A stretch of DNA of 64,000 nucleotides from JAYPEY01 sp964519245 (GCA_964519245.1 CAZFLK010000010.1:3284-67283), one strand, 5' to 3'; shown: positions 1-11,408, counted from the stretch's first letter. A program made the numbers and translations. Notes: a model not told the origin generated them from the sequence alone.

Positions 1-483
1 CTCCTCGGTCGCGTCCCCAACACAGACCAGCCAGCCATTCTGCTCCGCCTCCTCCACCCGGCCCGGTTCCGACTCGATGATGACAAAGGCATGCTTCGCC
101 TGGCTCAACTCCTCCGCCAGCATCCGGCCGATCCGGCCGACCCCGCAGATAATGACATGGTCCGTCAGCTTCTCGATTTCCGCATTCATACGCCGCTTTC
201 CCAATACCCGTTGAATTTCGCCTTCCGTCAGAAACTGGATGAAGCCGCCGATCAGGTAGATCAACGACGTGCAGCCCGACAGGATCACCCCCATGGTAAA
301 CACCCGCAAGCCCGGGCTCTCCTCATGCACCTCGCCATACCCCACCCCGAAGATCGTGATGATCACCATGAAGATGGCGTCGATGAACGGCCACCCCGCA
401 ATCATGTAGCCCGCGACGCCCACGGTCACCGTGACCAACATGATGATGCCGCCAATCTTGAGCGCTCGCAAAGACGTCTTCAT
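1..483 (-). CDS. Potassium channel with TrkA-N domain (3' truncated by window edge)
   Basis: Reading the minus strand from the ATG at 481-483 gives an uninterrupted frame to base 1, so the C-terminus lies outside the window. The first ~85 residues form two hydrophobic segments around a pore loop with the filter-like string FGVGYGE. They are followed by a Rossmann-type nucleotide-binding start, VIICGVGRIGRMLAEEL, typical of RCK/TrkA-N domains that gate K+ channels by binding NAD(H) or other ligands. The two-TM-plus-RCK architecture matches MthK-like channels in the inner membrane. The first filter residue is Gly where Thr is usual, and the Asp after the filter is Glu. The family call is firm; ion selectivity is inferred. 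Confidence 0.85.
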   Translation of the reverse strand, partial: MKTSLRALKIGGIIMLVTVTVGVAGYMIAGWPFIDAIFMVIITIFGVGYGEVHEESPGLRVFTMGVILSGCTSLIYLIGGFIQFLTEGEIQRVLGKRRMNAEIEKLTDHVIICGVGRIGRMLAEELSQAKHAFVIIESEPGRVEEAEQNGWLVCVGDATEE

Positions 484-597
484 TTCATCCGCACCGAAGC
501 CTAGTTCCTTCACGGCGACCGTCAAAACTAATAGGCGTTTACCTGTCGACACCCTGATTCACTTGCCGCACGGCGGTTTTCCGCGCAACCTCGGGGC

Positions 598-1596
598 ATG
601 AAGGCCCTTGTCCTGAATGAGATCAAACAGCCGCTCAACCTCGAAGAACGCCCGCCCCTGGAAGCGGGACCAGGCGAGGTCGTCGTGCGGCTGAACGCGG
701 CGGCGTTGAATCGCCGCGATTTTTGGATCACCCGCGGCATGTATCCCGGAATCGTCACGCCGATCGTGCCAGGCTCCGATGGCGCAGGCGTGGTTAACCG
801 GGTGGGCGACGGCGTCGACGACTCCTGGCTGGGACAGGAGGTCCTGATCAATCCGGGACTGGACTGGGGCACGAACGAGGCCGCGCAGTCGGACGCGTTC
901 ACCATTCTCGGCCTACCGCGGAACGGGACCTTTGGGACCGAGGTCGCCGTTCCTGTCGGGCAGTTGCACGCGAAACCGGAATCGTTCAGTTGGGAGGAAG
1001 CGGCGGCGCTGCCCCTCGCCGGACTGACGGCCTACCGGGCGCTGTTCTCCCAGGGCGGGCTGAAGGCCGGCGAGAACGTGCTGATCACGGGCATCGGCGG
1101 CGGCGTGGCCACCTTCGCCCTGCAATTCGCGGTCGCCGCGGGCGCGAACGTCTGGGTGACCTCCTCCTCGGGCGGGAAACGGGAGCGCGCCATCGAACTG
1201 GGAGCCAAGGGCGGATTCGATTACCTCGAGGACGACTGGGGCAAGGCCTGCCTCAAGTCGGCGGGCGCGCCCAACCTGATCATCGACAGCGCAGGCGGTC
1301 CGGGCTACGCGACGCTGCTCGACATCGCGGCGCCCGGCGGCCGAATCGTCAACTACGGCGCCACCGCCGGACCGCCCGAGAAGCTGGATCTCTTCAAGGT
1401 CTTCTGGAAACAACTGCGCCTCCTCGGCTCCACCATGGGTTCACCGGCGGACTTCGCCGCCATGCTGAACTTTGTCGCCGAACACAGCCTCAAGCCCGTG
1501 GTGGATGATGTCGTCCCGCTGACCGAGGGGCCGGAAGCCGTGGAGCGGATGAAGAACTCCCCGCAGTTCGGGAAGATCGTCCTGCGGATCGACTGA
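598..1596 (+). CDS. Zinc-independent alcohol dehydrogenase / quinone oxidoreductase-like (MDR) protein
   Basis: This 332-residue protein has the medium-chain dehydrogenase/reductase plan: a GroES-like N-terminal half (about 1-125, with the NRRD motif typical of quinone oxidoreductases) and a Rossmann NAD(P)H domain whose nucleotide loop reads VLITGIGGGVATFALQFA (about 161-178). The catalytic and structural zinc cysteines of classical alcohol dehydrogenases are absent, so it should be a zinc-independent NADPH-dependent reductase of quinones or enones; the substrate is unknown. It is transcribed divergently from the channel gene, with about 115 bases between the two starts. Length is normal for the family. 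Confidence 0.88.
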   Translation: MKALVLNEIKQPLNLEERPPLEAGPGEVVVRLNAAALNRRDFWITRGMYPGIVTPIVPGSDGAGVVNRVGDGVDDSWLGQEVLINPGLDWGTNEAAQSDAFTILGLPRNGTFGTEVAVPVGQLHAKPESFSWEEAAALPLAGLTAYRALFSQGGLKAGENVLITGIGGGVATFALQFAVAAGANVWVTSSSGGKRERAIELGAKGGFDYLEDDWGKACLKSAGAPNLIIDSAGGPGYATLLDIAAPGGRIVNYGATAGPPEKLDLFKVFWKQLRLLGSTMGSPADFAAMLNFVAEHSLKPVVDDVVPLTEGPEAVERMKNSPQFGKIVLRID

Positions 1597-1920
1597 GGGC
1601 ATCGGGCCTGGCCGCGTCGCCAAGAGAGAATACGGGGACATCCAACTCGCCAACCGCGCCCGCACAAGAGCAACCGGAGCGCGGACATCCCTGTCCGCCT
1701 GTTGGCGCGACGCTGCGACCAAGCAATCGACTCGCCGAAGCCCGTTGACGCGGGCAACACGATCGGTTGTAACCAAAGCCGCATTTCTTGCGTCGAATCT
1801 CGCAACGCCGCCCACCGCGCGCGCCGTTGCACGCACCGGCTGCGGAACGGCGAGGCTGGCGAGTTCGCCCGCCTGCGCGGGCGACCTGAAAGCGCGACCG
1901 ACCTGACCATCGATTTGCCC
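1597..1920. other. Intergenic region with a REP-like hairpin
   Basis: No convincing gene is present. An open frame continues upstream of the next CDS, but it is Arg- and Cys-rich and lies ahead of a good signal-peptide start at 1921. The main structure is the perfect inverted repeat listed separately at 1681-1698. Confidence 0.5.
1681..1698. repeat. REP-like palindrome (7-bp stem, 4-base loop)
   Basis: GCGGACA-TCCC-TGTCCGC is a perfect inverted repeat in intergenic DNA. From memory, closely similar short palindromes recur in verrucomicrobial genomes and give spurious ORFs containing ADIPVR; only one copy was found by eye here. Confidence 0.5.
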
Positions 1921-4455
<2,535 letters not shown>

Positions 4456-4463
4456 ACCACCCG

Positions 4464-5900
4464 ATGAAAACTGGAATCCATTCGCAAGCTCCCGGCCTCA
4501 ACGGCGGAGTCCCCCCTCGCGACCAGCCGCTGCCGGGGCTCCACTCCCGCCGCTCCATGCTGCAGACCCTGTCCGGCGGCTTCGGCTGGATGGCCTTCTC
4601 CGCGCTGGCGGCGCAACAGGCCAACGCCAACACGACCAATCCACTGGCTCCCCGCGCCCCCCACTTCACGCCACGGGCCAAGCGCGTGATTTTCCTCTGC
4701 ATGCGCGGCGGACCGTCACACGTCGACACCTTCGATTACAAGCCCAAGCTGAAACAGGACAACGGCAAGACGGTCGAGGCGCGCCGCGCCGCACGATTGC
4801 TGGCATCGCCCTGGGAGTTCAACCAGAACGGCCAAAGCGGCCTCCGCATCTCGGAGCTGTTTCCGGAAGTGTCCCGTCACGCCGATGATCTCTGCCTGCT
4901 CAACGGGATGAAGACCGACCTGCCGGCGCACCCGCAGGCCTTCGTCGCAATGCACACCGGCAATCCCCAGTTCGTCCGCCCCTCCATGGGAGCCTGGGCG
5001 CTCTATGGACTGGGGACGGAAAACCAGAACCTGCCCGGCTTCATCACGCTCAGCCCCCCGGTCGGTCTCGGCGGCGCGCAGAACTATGGCTCGTCCTTCC
5101 TCCCCGCCATCTATCAAGGCACGCCGATCGGCCGTGAACGACTGCCCATCACCCGGGCGCAGGTCAACAACATCGCCAACCGCCGCCTCGGCTCCAAGGC
5201 CCAGCGCGTCCAACTCGACCTGGTGCAGGCCATGAACCGGGAACGCCTGACGAAGGACGAGTTCAATCCCGAGATCGAGGGCGTGATCGAATCCTATGAA
5301 CTCGCGTTCCGCATGCAGGCGGAACTGCCCGGCGTGCTGGATCTCGCTGGCGAATCCGAATCCACGCGCCGACTCTACGGCATCGGCGAGCAACAGACGG
5401 ACGATTTCGGCCGACAATGTCTCCTGGCGCGTCGCATGGTGGAGAAGGGCGTCCGCTTCGTGGAGGTCACGCACGGCAACTGGGACCAACACCAGAACCT
5501 GGAGCAGGCTCTCGCCCGCAATTGCGGCGCCACCGACAAGCCGATCGCCGGCCTGCTCGCCGACCTGAAAAGCCGCGACATGCTCAAGGACACCCTGGTC
5601 ATCTGGGGCGGGGAGTTCGGCCGCACGCCTTACGCGCAAAACAACAATGGCCGGGATCACAACAACCGCGGCTACACCATGTGGCTGGCCGGCGGCGGAG
5701 TGAGGGGCGGCATGACCTACGGCAGCACCGACGACTACGGCTACGAGGCCGTGGAGAACAAATTGCACACCCACGATTTCCACGCGACCGTGCTCCACCT
5801 GCTCGGGCTGGACCACGAGCGCCTGACCTACAACTACGCCGGACGCGACTTCCGCCTCACCGACGTCTACGGGAACGTGGCCAAGGAAATCATGGCCTGA
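4464..5900 (+). CDS. DUF1501 domain protein, Tat-type leader (copy 1)
   Basis: Start chosen at 4464, 8 bases after the preceding stop; it gives a leader with twin Arg (SRRSMLQT) and a hydrophobic stretch ending near AAQQANA, suggesting Tat export. The rest is a DUF1501 domain, related to the alkaline phosphatase/sulfatase superfamily, with characteristic strings RVIFLCMRGGPSHVDTFDYK, DDFGRQCLLARR and VIWGGEFGRTP. The 478-residue length is usual. It forms a two-gene operon with the PSCyt1 gene. The enzyme activity of DUF1501 proteins is not known to me; a hydrolase acting with its haem-containing partner is a guess. Confidence 0.9.
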   Translation: MKTGIHSQAPGLNGGVPPRDQPLPGLHSRRSMLQTLSGGFGWMAFSALAAQQANANTTNPLAPRAPHFTPRAKRVIFLCMRGGPSHVDTFDYKPKLKQDNGKTVEARRAARLLASPWEFNQNGQSGLRISELFPEVSRHADDLCLLNGMKTDLPAHPQAFVAMHTGNPQFVRPSMGAWALYGLGTENQNLPGFITLSPPVGLGGAQNYGSSFLPAIYQGTPIGRERLPITRAQVNNIANRRLGSKAQRVQLDLVQAMNRERLTKDEFNPEIEGVIESYELAFRMQAELPGVLDLAGESESTRRLYGIGEQQTDDFGRQCLLARRMVEKGVRFVEVTHGNWDQHQNLEQALARNCGATDKPIAGLLADLKSRDMLKDTLVIWGGEFGRTPYAQNNNGRDHNNRGYTMWLAGGGVRGGMTYGSTDDYGYEAVENKLHTHDFHATVLHLLGLDHERLTYNYAGRDFRLTDVYGNVAKEIMA

Positions 5901-5903
5901 GTC

Positions 5904-6767
5904 CTACAAGACCGCGCTGTCGATCAGCCTGGCCTTGCCGATTCTGGCGGCCAACGCGATGTGGATGCCGGGCGCGACCGTCTTGACCGGCTTCAGCGTC
6001 TCGGAATCAAAGAATTCCACGTAGTCCAGTTCGGCGTCGGGTTGGGCGTTCACCATGCACTTGACGTTGTGCTTCAACTTGTCCGCAGCAATGGAATCGG
6101 TGGTGGCCAACATCTCCTTCACGAGAAAGATCGCCCGCGAAACGACCGGAGCCTGTTCACGCTGGTCGCGAGTCAGGTAGGCGTTGCGCGAACTCATGGC
6201 CACGCCGTCAATCTCCCGGACTGTCGGAGCCACATCGATCTCCACGGGAAAATTCAAATCCCGGACCATGCGTCTGATCACGGCGGCCTGCTGAAAGTCC
6301 TTCGCCCCGAAGACCGCGACATCCGGTTGCGTCAGATTGAAGAGCTTGGCGACCACCGTGGTCACGCCCCGAAAATGAACCGGCCGGGAGTCGCCTTCCA
6401 TCCCCTTTGAAAGCGTCGTTTCCTCAACAAACGAGCTGAACTCGCGTCCCTTGTCCGCGCAAAACATGTCGCTGTCCTCAGGAGCGAAGACCACGTCCAC
6501 CCCGCACTCGCGACACAACGCCAGATCGCGCTTCTCATCCCTGGGGTAGCGTTTGAAATCCTCGCCCGGGCCGAACTGGGTCCGGTTGACGAACAGGGTC
6601 GCCACCACCAGACCATCCTTCCCCGCCCGTTTGCGCGCGCGTTCGACCAGACTGAGGTGCCCGGAGTGAAGATATCCCATGGTCGGCACGACCACAATGC
6701 GCCTGCCCTCGCGCCGCTGCTTCAGCGCGAAACGCTGCATCTGATCCGGTTTCCTAATGGTCCGCAT
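5904..6767 (-). CDS. panC: Pantothenate synthetase (pantoate-beta-alanine ligase)
   Basis: It catalyses ATP-dependent condensation of pantoate and beta-alanine, the last step of pantothenate (coenzyme A precursor) synthesis, in the cytoplasm. Diagnostic features are the nucleotidyltransferase motif PTMGYLHSGHLSLV near the N-terminus, FGAKDFQQAAVIRRM, VAPTVREIDGVAMSSRNAYL and the KGMEGDSRP loop. Start taken at the ATG at 6767 (MRTIRKPDQM, 287 residues, normal for PanC); a longer form from 6803 would add 12 residues reaching toward the terminator upstream. It is convergent with the DUF1501 gene, with only 3 bases between stops. Confidence 0.95.
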   Translation of the reverse strand: MRTIRKPDQMQRFALKQRREGRRIVVVPTMGYLHSGHLSLVERARKRAGKDGLVVATLFVNRTQFGPGEDFKRYPRDEKRDLALCRECGVDVVFAPEDSDMFCADKGREFSSFVEETTLSKGMEGDSRPVHFRGVTTVVAKLFNLTQPDVAVFGAKDFQQAAVIRRMVRDLNFPVEIDVAPTVREIDGVAMSSRNAYLTRDQREQAPVVSRAIFLVKEMLATTDSIAADKLKHNVKCMVNAQPDAELDYVEFFDSETLKPVKTVAPGIHIALAARIGKARLIDSAVL

Positions 6768-6805
6768 AAACGGAATCTTTCCGTTCGCCAAGGACTTCCT
6801 CAAAC

Positions 6806-6841
6806 AAAAAAAGCCGCGAGGAATCGTTTTCCTCGCGGCTT
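6806..6841 (-). terminator. Intrinsic terminator downstream of the glutaredoxin gene
   Basis: On the minus strand, a 12-bp GC-rich stem (6811-6822 with 6830-6841) is followed by a run of T (A-run on the plus strand at 6806-6812). It lies between the glutaredoxin stop and the panC start, so panC probably has its own promoter. Confidence 0.85.
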
Positions 6842-6856
6842 CCGGAAAGGAGCTGT

Positions 6857-7204
6857 TCAGCTCTGCTTGAAGAACATCGGCGACCCTTGGGGCGGATGCA
6901 TCTCGTGGGCGCAGGGTTGATTCGTCGGAGCGCTGGCCTCGCGGGCGTTCGGCTCGATCAGTTTGTTGGCCAGCATGTAGGCCTCGACCTCCTCGCCGCT
7001 GACGTCGGCCAGCATCTTGCCGCCGACTTCCACACAGGGGCTGAGCATCTGGCCGCTTTTCTCGATCATCTCCTGACGCTGGACCGGATCGTTGATGATG
7101 TCACGGTCCTCATACTGGAGGTCATACTTCTGCATGATGGCGCGGACCCCCATGCTCCAACCGCAGGAGGGCTTCAGGTAGGCGATTATTTTCGGTTGTT
7201 CCAT
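6857..7204 (-). CDS. Glutaredoxin-like protein, CGWS active site
   Basis: This 115-residue protein starts at MEQPKIIAYL (ATG at 7204). The thioredoxin-fold glutaredoxin pattern is a first beta strand followed by CGWS, close to the CGFS site of monothiol glutaredoxins that carry [2Fe-2S] clusters, and later a Pro-Cys-Val stretch where the cis-Pro TVP loop normally lies. The Trp in the active site and the extra Cys next to the cis-Pro are departures from the standard family. A ~20-residue tail with His and Met (HEMHPP) follows. Role (Fe-S handling or thiol redox) is inferred. It is followed by its own intrinsic terminator. Confidence 0.75.
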   Translation of the reverse strand: MEQPKIIAYLKPSCGWSMGVRAIMQKYDLQYEDRDIINDPVQRQEMIEKSGQMLSPCVEVGGKMLADVSGEEVEAYMLANKLIEPNAREASAPTNQPCAHEMHPPQGSPMFFKQS

Positions 7205-7248
7205 GACGTTTCGAGTGGTTTGCAAATCTTGCTATTAATTGATCGCAA

Positions 7249-7278
7249 GTTTAACCACAGCGCAAGTGGCGACGTCAA
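7249..7278 (-). promoter_or_regulatory. Possible sigma70-type promoter for the glutaredoxin gene
   Basis: On the minus strand, TTGACG (7273-7278) and TTAAAC (7249-7254) are separated by 18 bases, about 45 bases before the start codon, in a locally AT-rich stretch. Position and sequence are suggestive only. Confidence 0.3.
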
Positions 7279-7334
7279 CAAAAGTTGGAAACCGGGTTGA
7301 CGCGCAAGCCACTTTTAAGCTGCAACCAGCGGGC

Positions 7335-8009
7335 TCAAAGGGGAAAACTGGCGCGCAAGGCATGCAGATACTTTGAATACCGGGTGTTTCGCACCGGAAA
7401 GCGGTCGACAATATCGGCGATCAGGCCGTCCGGAGCGGCGGCGGGATATTTGAACTCCAGCACGACGTTTCCTGCCTTTGCCGCGAGACGAAAGGCCGCG
7501 CCCCCCGGCGCGGGTCCGTGCCAGGTCATCCGGGTATCGATGGTGAGACGACAATCGCAGGCGGCCACTTGATAATACTGGCGGTGGTAACGCACCAGGG
7601 TCAACGGGGCCACATTCAGGGTCAGCCGCTTGATCGGATCGGCATCTTTGACTTCCGCCAGCCAGCGCCGCGTCTGCGCGGGAAGGCCCGCGAGCTCAAC
7701 GCGGGCAGGCGAAAGGCTCGCGCGCCGCTTCCCATTCTGCAGGTTCACCTTCACTTTGGCCTCCAACTGCGGCTCCGCCACGTCCCCTTCCAGATCGCCA
7801 TACCAGCGAATGCGGAGCTTGCTTCTCCGGGATGCCCCCTCCACATGGCGGTGAAAATCCGCGAAATCCGGCGTGTCCAGATAAACCGAATTCACCCAGC
7901 GGGGGGGATAGGCCCGACGAACCGCCTCCGGATGAAGCTTCAGGAACAACTCCAGGTCGCGCCCCAACTCCTCGGGCAGGGTGTATTTGCGTTCGAATCG
8001 CAGTTCCAT
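7335..8009 (-). CDS. VTC-domain polyphosphate polymerase-like protein
   Basis: The 224 residues show the VTC (triphosphate tunnel metalloenzyme/CYTH-related) pattern: FERKYTLP at the N-terminus, NSVYLDTPDF, KLRIRWYGD, EAKVKV, VRYHRQYYQ, VLEFKYP and RYSKYLHAL. These supply the alternating basic and acidic tunnel residues that bind polyphosphate and metal. In yeast the homologous Vtc4 domain makes polyphosphate from ATP; the bacterial proteins are annotated as polyphosphate polymerases by homology. It is the last gene of a minus-strand unit, starting 12 bases after the CotH-like gene stop. Soluble, with no membrane segment, so any coupling to the membrane should come from its partners. Confidence 0.85.
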   Translation of the reverse strand: MELRFERKYTLPEELGRDLELFLKLHPEAVRRAYPPRWVNSVYLDTPDFADFHRHVEGASRRSKLRIRWYGDLEGDVAEPQLEAKVKVNLQNGKRRASLSPARVELAGLPAQTRRWLAEVKDADPIKRLTLNVAPLTLVRYHRQYYQVAACDCRLTIDTRMTWHGPAPGGAAFRLAAKAGNVVLEFKYPAAAPDGLIADIVDRFPVRNTRYSKYLHALRASFPL

Positions 8010-8021
8010 CAGTCTGTCGGT

Positions 8022-11000
8022 TCAAAAGTCGAGCGACGCCCCGATCCGCCGCAACCGGGTGGATCCTTCCAGACCATGCCCTGACATGGGGTCGCCGCTC
8101 CCGGATCGGACCAACCGCGCGGCGGCGCCGGCCGGATCATCGCCGGCCAGCACGTTCCCTTCGCCGGCCAGGGTCGTTTCGGCCGCATTGAAACGGGCGC
8201 TGTAGGTCGATCCTTCATCGGTCCTGAGGTCCCGAAGATTCCCGCAGAGGAGATTGTTGACGAGGGTCGCCCGGGCCGGCCCGAAGGACGACTTCTTCTG
8301 ATAGAGCGCCACGCCGGTTCGATTGTTCACGAGCGTGTTGTTCAGGATCACGGCGTCCGACAAGTCCTTCACCGCAATGCCGCTGACCGCGCCGGAAATG
8401 TGGTTGTTGAAAATTATTGGCCGCGACTTCTCGCCCACGGAGACGCCCTTGTCGCCGCCGCTGATGATCCGATTCCCGGCCACCGTCGCCCAAGAAGAGG
8501 AAAGATCGATGCAGTCGTCACGGTTGTTGCGGAACAGGCTGTTCGTCACCACACCCCCGCCAAAATCGATGTCGATCGCATCCAGATTGCCCTCAAAGCG
8601 ACAGCCGGAAATCGTCGGCGAGACATACTTGGAGTTGAAGGCGTCATCCGAGACATTGTCCTGAAAGACGCAGTTGTGCAGAACACAGGGCGCATTGTAG
8701 GCCGCCAACGCCGCGGAGAAGGGAATGCCGTCCACAACCGCATTGGAGCCTCGCTCGAAGACGCAATGCCTGAGCCGATTGGTCCATTGCAGGCCGGAAT
8801 TCAACACAACCGCGCCTCGATAGGCGTCCGACCGCGCCGAGGTGAAGCGGATCGGCCGGCCGGGCTCTCCCTCGGCAATGAGCCGCCCCCTCACCATCAG
8901 CGAGGCGCCTTCAGCGAAGCGCAACTCCGCTCCCGCTTCAACCCGGAGGGTTTCATTCCAAGGCACATGGAGGGTCTCGTCGACCTCCATGATTCCCGCC
9001 GGGACAATCCGCTCCTTCCGCTCCGCCTCGGCAGGAGGCTCCCCGAGATGGACGCCATCCGGCCGCAGGAAATCAAGCGTTTGCGACACCCTCGTCGCAC
9101 AGGGCATGGGCTCGGGGCACAACATCTCGCCTGCCTCCTTCGAATACCCCGGTTTCCATTCAGCGAACGTCGCGCCGTCCGACAGCGCCGCCCCCTCGAC
9201 CGCAACCGGATGCCTCGTCACCGGATTCCGGGCCGACGCCCGAATTCGCCCGTTGAAAGCAGGCACCCCATCCATCGAACGGAAAATCAGAAAAAACGTG
9301 TTCGTCGTCGGCCGCGGAACATACTCCCGCGCCTGCTTTACCTTCGGGCCGAGAAACTCAAAATCCGCCGCGGGAACCGCCCGCGGCAACTGGGTCAGGG
9401 CCAATCCCGTTCCCAGCGGAATCGGCCGGGCGGCAAAATCCTGTTTCAACTCGATTCCCGGCGCAAACGTCAACCCGGCTCTGTCGTCGGTTTCCTCCGG
9501 CCGGAACTCGCGACTGCGTGTCGGGTCAACCAGAACGCAGCTCCGATGCGCCCGCGATCCGCCTGCTTCCAACCCGAAAGCCAACGTCTCCAGAATGGGC
9601 GCGACGTGATTGGTTCCGACGATCTCGATCCGGGCCGCCACGCGTTCGCCCTCGCGCAACCAACTCGGAGCCGGCCCAGCCAAACCGCCGCCTTGCTCCA
9701 GGACCGCCACCCGCAACGGACCTCCCTGCAACTTCCGCGCCAGATACCCGATCCTGTCCGGAATCATCCGGCGCATTCTCGCCAGCGTCGCCCGCCACTC
9801 CTCATTGCCGACATAACGTTCCATCAGCGCCCCGTAATGCATGTGCGAATCCGCCAGCGCATCCGCCTCAATCAGGGCTTCCAGCGCCGCCACGCGCTGC
9901 AACAGGACATCCGGATGATGCGTCGACTCAAGCATCTCGCCCAACCGACGAAAGAAGATCTTCCGGAACGCCGCATGCCGGAACAGGCCGTCGGCGGCGT
10001 CGTTGATGGCCGTCAAAAGGGGGTGAAAGTCCCAACCGCGCCGACGCCACAATGCTTCGTATCCCTCCAGCGTGAAGGTGGTGGGCGCCTGGTACCAGGG
10101 CACGATCTGAAATCTCCCGACCCCGGGATCGAGCGACCACCTCATGTTGTGACTGGACGGGTTCAACTGGCAGTTGATCGCGCCATGCGCCAAGTACCTG
10201 AGGCACTGATCCACATCCAGGACGCTGCGAATGCGCTCCGGATAATCGGCATCACCCATCGCAAACAGGGTTTGAAACAGGCCAAACAAGGATTCGTAAT
10301 CCTCCTGGTCATCCCAATGAGAGTGCTGCTGCCAGTTGTTTCGATCGAGGAAGTCCGCTTCCGTAAACACCGGTCGTTCCTCGCCGAACATCTGCGCCAA
10401 CCCGCGATTGTGCCGCTCATAGAAATACTCATCCGGCTGTTCGAGGAATGTCTGCACGCCCTGGAAGGCATCGTTGATCCGGAGATGAACCAGGAACTGG
10501 GAGGGGACCAGAACGCCGGATTCACGCAGGGCCCAACTCCACAGGATGTCATTGACCAACGAATGATCGCGTTGATTGACGAGGTTGAACTCCCGCCGCC
10601 CATAAAAGAATTCCTCCTTCAGGAAGCGGATGCGCCAGGAGGTCTTGGCTCCGAGGTAGTGATCAAAATTCCATCCCCGCGGCCGGACGGACACGGGATA
10701 CAAGCGCCCTTCATACCGGAAGAACGCCGGCGTGAACGACCAACGGAAGTTCTGGAGAAACAGGGTGCTGTAGCCGCCCTCCAGATTGAATCCCTCCGGC
10801 AGGCGCGGCAACTGCGCCTCAAGCGCGGCCCGACTGACCTCGGGCAGGGCCAGCTCCATGACCGGCAGCCTCGTCTCGCCGCGACTATCCCCGTGCGGCT
10901 CGGGCGCCGGGCGAACCGAGGGGCGGCGCACCGGTAAAATGGAACGACTCACTTTCTGCCCCGCCGTCTGCAGTTCCTGCCGCGCCGCCGTCGTCAAGGC

Positions 11001-11387
11001 CACCCTCCCCTCCCGGGGCGTCAGCATGACCAAGACCAGGAACAAGGGGGGAAAGGCCACCCCGACCCCGAGCACATGCCCCTGCCGAACCACCCGCTCG
11101 GGACGTTTGGCGGCAGAACCGACCAACGGAGCCGCCGCCCCGTCGCGAGCAAGCGCGATCCACCGATTCACCCGCTCATACCGGGCGATCCACCACAGGC
11201 CGGCCAAGGTCATCGCCGAACCCGCCTGCAACAACGCCAACAATGCCGGATCCGCGCTTGCCAGGGGCATCCGCTTCAAACCCGGCTGTTCCCAGACAAA
11301 CCATTGCGCAACCGAGACCGCAACCAGGTAGAAGAACACCGCCAGATGAAAGCCCGTCAGGAGAACCAGACTGCGTCTCGCGCTCAT
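8022..11387 (-). CDS. CotH kinase-like membrane protein fused to a right-handed beta-helix domain
   Basis: A 1121-residue protein with three N-terminal hydrophobic helices (about 7-29, 46-69, 104-123). A CotH-like domain follows (about 175-560), seen in SWRIRFLKEEFFYGRREFNL, the Asn-Asp/FLEQPDEYF region and SSHNMRWSLDP. The C-terminal third (about 800-1060) is Asn-rich short repeats of parallel beta-helix type (for example GNRIISGGDKGVSVGEKSR). Bacillus CotH is a protein kinase of the spore coat with a conserved PWDLD-type metal site; here the equivalent place (about 430) reads PWYQAP, so kinase activity is doubtful. Start ATG preceded by GGGGAG. Central gene of the DUF4956-CotH-VTC unit. The beta-helix suggests a carbohydrate or surface ligand on the outer face. 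Confidence 0.82.
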   Translation of the reverse strand: MSARRSLVLLTGFHLAVFFYLVAVSVAQWFVWEQPGLKRMPLASADPALLALLQAGSAMTLAGLWWIARYERVNRWIALARDGAAAPLVGSAAKRPERVVRQGHVLGVGVAFPPLFLVLVMLTPREGRVALTTAARQELQTAGQKVSRSILPVRRPSVRPAPEPHGDSRGETRLPVMELALPEVSRAALEAQLPRLPEGFNLEGGYSTLFLQNFRWSFTPAFFRYEGRLYPVSVRPRGWNFDHYLGAKTSWRIRFLKEEFFYGRREFNLVNQRDHSLVNDILWSWALRESGVLVPSQFLVHLRINDAFQGVQTFLEQPDEYFYERHNRGLAQMFGEERPVFTEADFLDRNNWQQHSHWDDQEDYESLFGLFQTLFAMGDADYPERIRSVLDVDQCLRYLAHGAINCQLNPSSHNMRWSLDPGVGRFQIVPWYQAPTTFTLEGYEALWRRRGWDFHPLLTAINDAADGLFRHAAFRKIFFRRLGEMLESTHHPDVLLQRVAALEALIEADALADSHMHYGALMERYVGNEEWRATLARMRRMIPDRIGYLARKLQGGPLRVAVLEQGGGLAGPAPSWLREGERVAARIEIVGTNHVAPILETLAFGLEAGGSRAHRSCVLVDPTRSREFRPEETDDRAGLTFAPGIELKQDFAARPIPLGTGLALTQLPRAVPAADFEFLGPKVKQAREYVPRPTTNTFFLIFRSMDGVPAFNGRIRASARNPVTRHPVAVEGAALSDGATFAEWKPGYSKEAGEMLCPEPMPCATRVSQTLDFLRPDGVHLGEPPAEAERKERIVPAGIMEVDETLHVPWNETLRVEAGAELRFAEGASLMVRGRLIAEGEPGRPIRFTSARSDAYRGAVVLNSGLQWTNRLRHCVFERGSNAVVDGIPFSAALAAYNAPCVLHNCVFQDNVSDDAFNSKYVSPTISGCRFEGNLDAIDIDFGGGVVTNSLFRNNRDDCIDLSSSWATVAGNRIISGGDKGVSVGEKSRPIIFNNHISGAVSGIAVKDLSDAVILNNTLVNNRTGVALYQKKSSFGPARATLVNNLLCGNLRDLRTDEGSTYSARFNAAETTLAGEGNVLAGDDPAGAAARLVRSGSGDPMSGHGLEGSTRLRRIGASLDF

Positions 11388-11408
11388 GACATCTCCCCGC
11401 CGGCGGCC

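Noticed and set aside
91..504. 137-codon plus-strand ORF rich in Asp/His/Arg
   Set aside because: It is antisense to the K+ channel frame, which has clear membrane and Rossmann motifs; composition is that of a shadow frame.
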